NCBI GenBank assembly: GCA_023432995.1
Contig: JAEZES010000089.1
Coordinates: 1 to 7,344 of the forward strand
Direction of reading: 5' to 3'
Length of the DNA stretch: 7,344 nucleotides
Source: Pseudomonadota bacterium
GTDB taxonomy: Bacteria; Pseudomonadota; Alphaproteobacteria; Sphingomonadales; Sphingomonadaceae
Shown: one piece after another, positions 6,689 through 7,344 of the stretch
How positions within the stretch are numbered: position 1 is the stretch's first letter
Layout: each line of letters begins with the position of its first letter
Notes under the pieces: model-generated
Told to the model about the DNA's origin: nothing
Databases searched by the model: none
Seen by the model: only the letters and a program-made list of their open reading frames with translations
Position numbers and translations under genes: made by a program

Positions 6689-6692
6689 CACT
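6681..6692. repeat. Palindrome AGTGTTGACACT over the -35 element
   Basis: Arms AGTGT and ACACT are separated by two bases and centre on the TTGACA box of the promoter serving the gene at 6400-6621. A symmetric site here could be an operator. It is short, and half its bases are already required by the -35 consensus, so chance is a real explanation. Confidence 0.3.
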
Positions 6693-6730
6693 AAGCCCTT
6701 CAAGTTGTCGTCTATTCTCTTCATTTCGTC

Positions 6731-7344
6731 TTACGCATACGCGAGAGCCTCGAAATCGTTGGCGGCCATCGGCTGCGCTCCGAGGAAGCCCTGCCACGCA
6801 ACGCACCCCTCGCGCTCGATCAACGCCCGTTGACTTTCCCGCTCGACCCCTTCGGCCACGACGGCGAGGTCGAGCGCAACTGCCATCGAAAGAATTCCAC
6901 GCAGCACCGCAAGATCGCGCGGGTTCTCGTCTGCGCCTTCGATCATGCTGCGATCGAGCTTGAGGCAATGCAGCGGCAGGCGCTTGAGATAACCGAAGTT
7001 GCAGAACCCGGCCCCGAAGTCGTCGAGCGCGATGCGCACGCCCAGGTCGGCGAGCTGTCGCAGGCGTTGGGCCGACCGGTCGAGGTCGGACACCAGGACC
7101 TGCTCGGTGATTTCCAGCGTGAGCCGTTCCGGTGGAAAACTCGTGCCGGCCATGGCCGCGGCGATGGTGTTGGCGAAATCGGCTTCGGCGAGATCGGCGG
7201 CGGTAATGTTGAGCGAGAGCTGCAAGTCCCCTCGCCACCCCGCCGCCGCGCCCAGCGCGACGCGCGCGACGTGGCGCGACAGCTGGCCGGCGAGGCCGCC
7301 GCGTTCCGCCACGTCGAACAGCGCAGCCCCGCCCAGCACGACGT
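6731..7344 (-). CDS. EAL-domain protein, probable c-di-GMP phosphodiesterase, partial (N-terminus off the right edge)
   Basis: The frame is open from the right edge to the TAA at 6731-6733, giving about 204 visible residues. These are the C-terminal part of an EAL domain, which hydrolyses cyclic di-GMP to pGpG and so controls motility and biofilm. Counting from the GTG codon at 7339: VAERGGLAG (10-18), N44 in LSLNITAADL, E76/E79 in LEITEQ, D106-D107 in ALDDFGAGF, K127 in LKLD, E163 and E166 in VVAEGVE, Q183 in WQGF. Every metal-binding and catalytic position that can be seen is kept, so it is probably active. The EAL signature itself and any N-terminal sensor, PAS or GGDEF domain are outside the window. 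The GTG at 7339 is unlikely to be the true start, because the EAL helix would be missing. The family's DDFGTGYSSL loop reads DDFGAGFCNF here. Confidence 0.93.
   Translation of the reverse strand, partial: VVLGGAALFDVAERGGLAGQLSRHVARVALGAAAGWRGDLQLSLNITAADLAEADFANTIAAAMAGTSFPPERLTLEITEQVLVSDLDRSAQRLRQLADLGVRIALDDFGAGFCNFGYLKRLPLHCLKLDRSMIEGADENPRDLAVLRGILSMAVALDLAVVAEGVERESQRALIEREGCVAWQGFLGAQPMAANDFEALAYA

Noticed and set aside
6437..6963. Plus-strand frames of 85 and 113 codons over the small gene and the EAL gene
   Set aside because: No motif, no ribosome binding site, and both lie antisense to better-supported minus-strand genes.
6576..7238. 220-codon minus-strand frame overlapping the EAL gene and the gap before the small gene
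   Set aside because: Arg-rich translation without motifs, overlapping a clear EAL domain in another frame and crossing the small gene's promoter.
1..7344. Mobile elements, CRISPR arrays, tRNA or rRNA genes, attachment sites
   Set aside because: I saw no transposase, no regularly spaced repeats, no cloverleaf or rRNA-like sequence, and no direct repeats flanking a block. Base composition looks even across the window.

Overview
The window is high-GC, densely coding chromosomal DNA. It looks like an alphaproteobacterium, most likely a member of the Sphingomonadales. This is inferred from the strong G/C bias at third codon positions, the form of the SdhE and RecG N-termini, and a small exported protein ending in an acidic Ser-Pro tail. 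No mobile element, CRISPR array, tRNA or rRNA is visible, and nothing suggests recent horizontal transfer.

Layout from left to right: (1) 1-1692, minus strand: the first 564 codons of recG, running off the left edge. (2) 1693-1810: a divergent intergenic region with a strong Shine-Dalgarno and a possible stress-type promoter box facing right. (3) 1811-2323, plus: a hemerythrin HHE-domain protein. (4) 2365-2634, plus: sdhE, the flavinylation factor for succinate dehydrogenase, with a GTG start. (5) 2635-2819: a non-coding gap holding an 11-bp GC-rich hairpin. (6) 2820-6311, plus: complete mfd, the transcription-repair coupling factor. (7) 6348-6373: a terminator-like hairpin between convergent genes. 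(8) 6400-6621, minus: a small protein with a signal peptide and one membrane segment, with a recognisable promoter. (9) 6731-7344, minus: the C-terminal part of an EAL-domain c-di-GMP phosphodiesterase, running off the right edge.

The functional theme is genome maintenance. RecG rescues stalled forks and Mfd removes stalled RNA polymerase; they are related superfamily 2 double-stranded DNA translocases and sit about 1.1 kb apart in divergent orientation. Between them lie two genes concerned with iron/oxygen chemistry and respiration, the hemerythrin and sdhE. The right end is a separate minus-strand block with envelope and signalling genes.

I do not see an obvious new multi-gene system here; these are mostly well-known housekeeping families. 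The less explained items are the unnamed small exported membrane protein, the hemerythrin and its putative control region, and the hairpins around sdhE.
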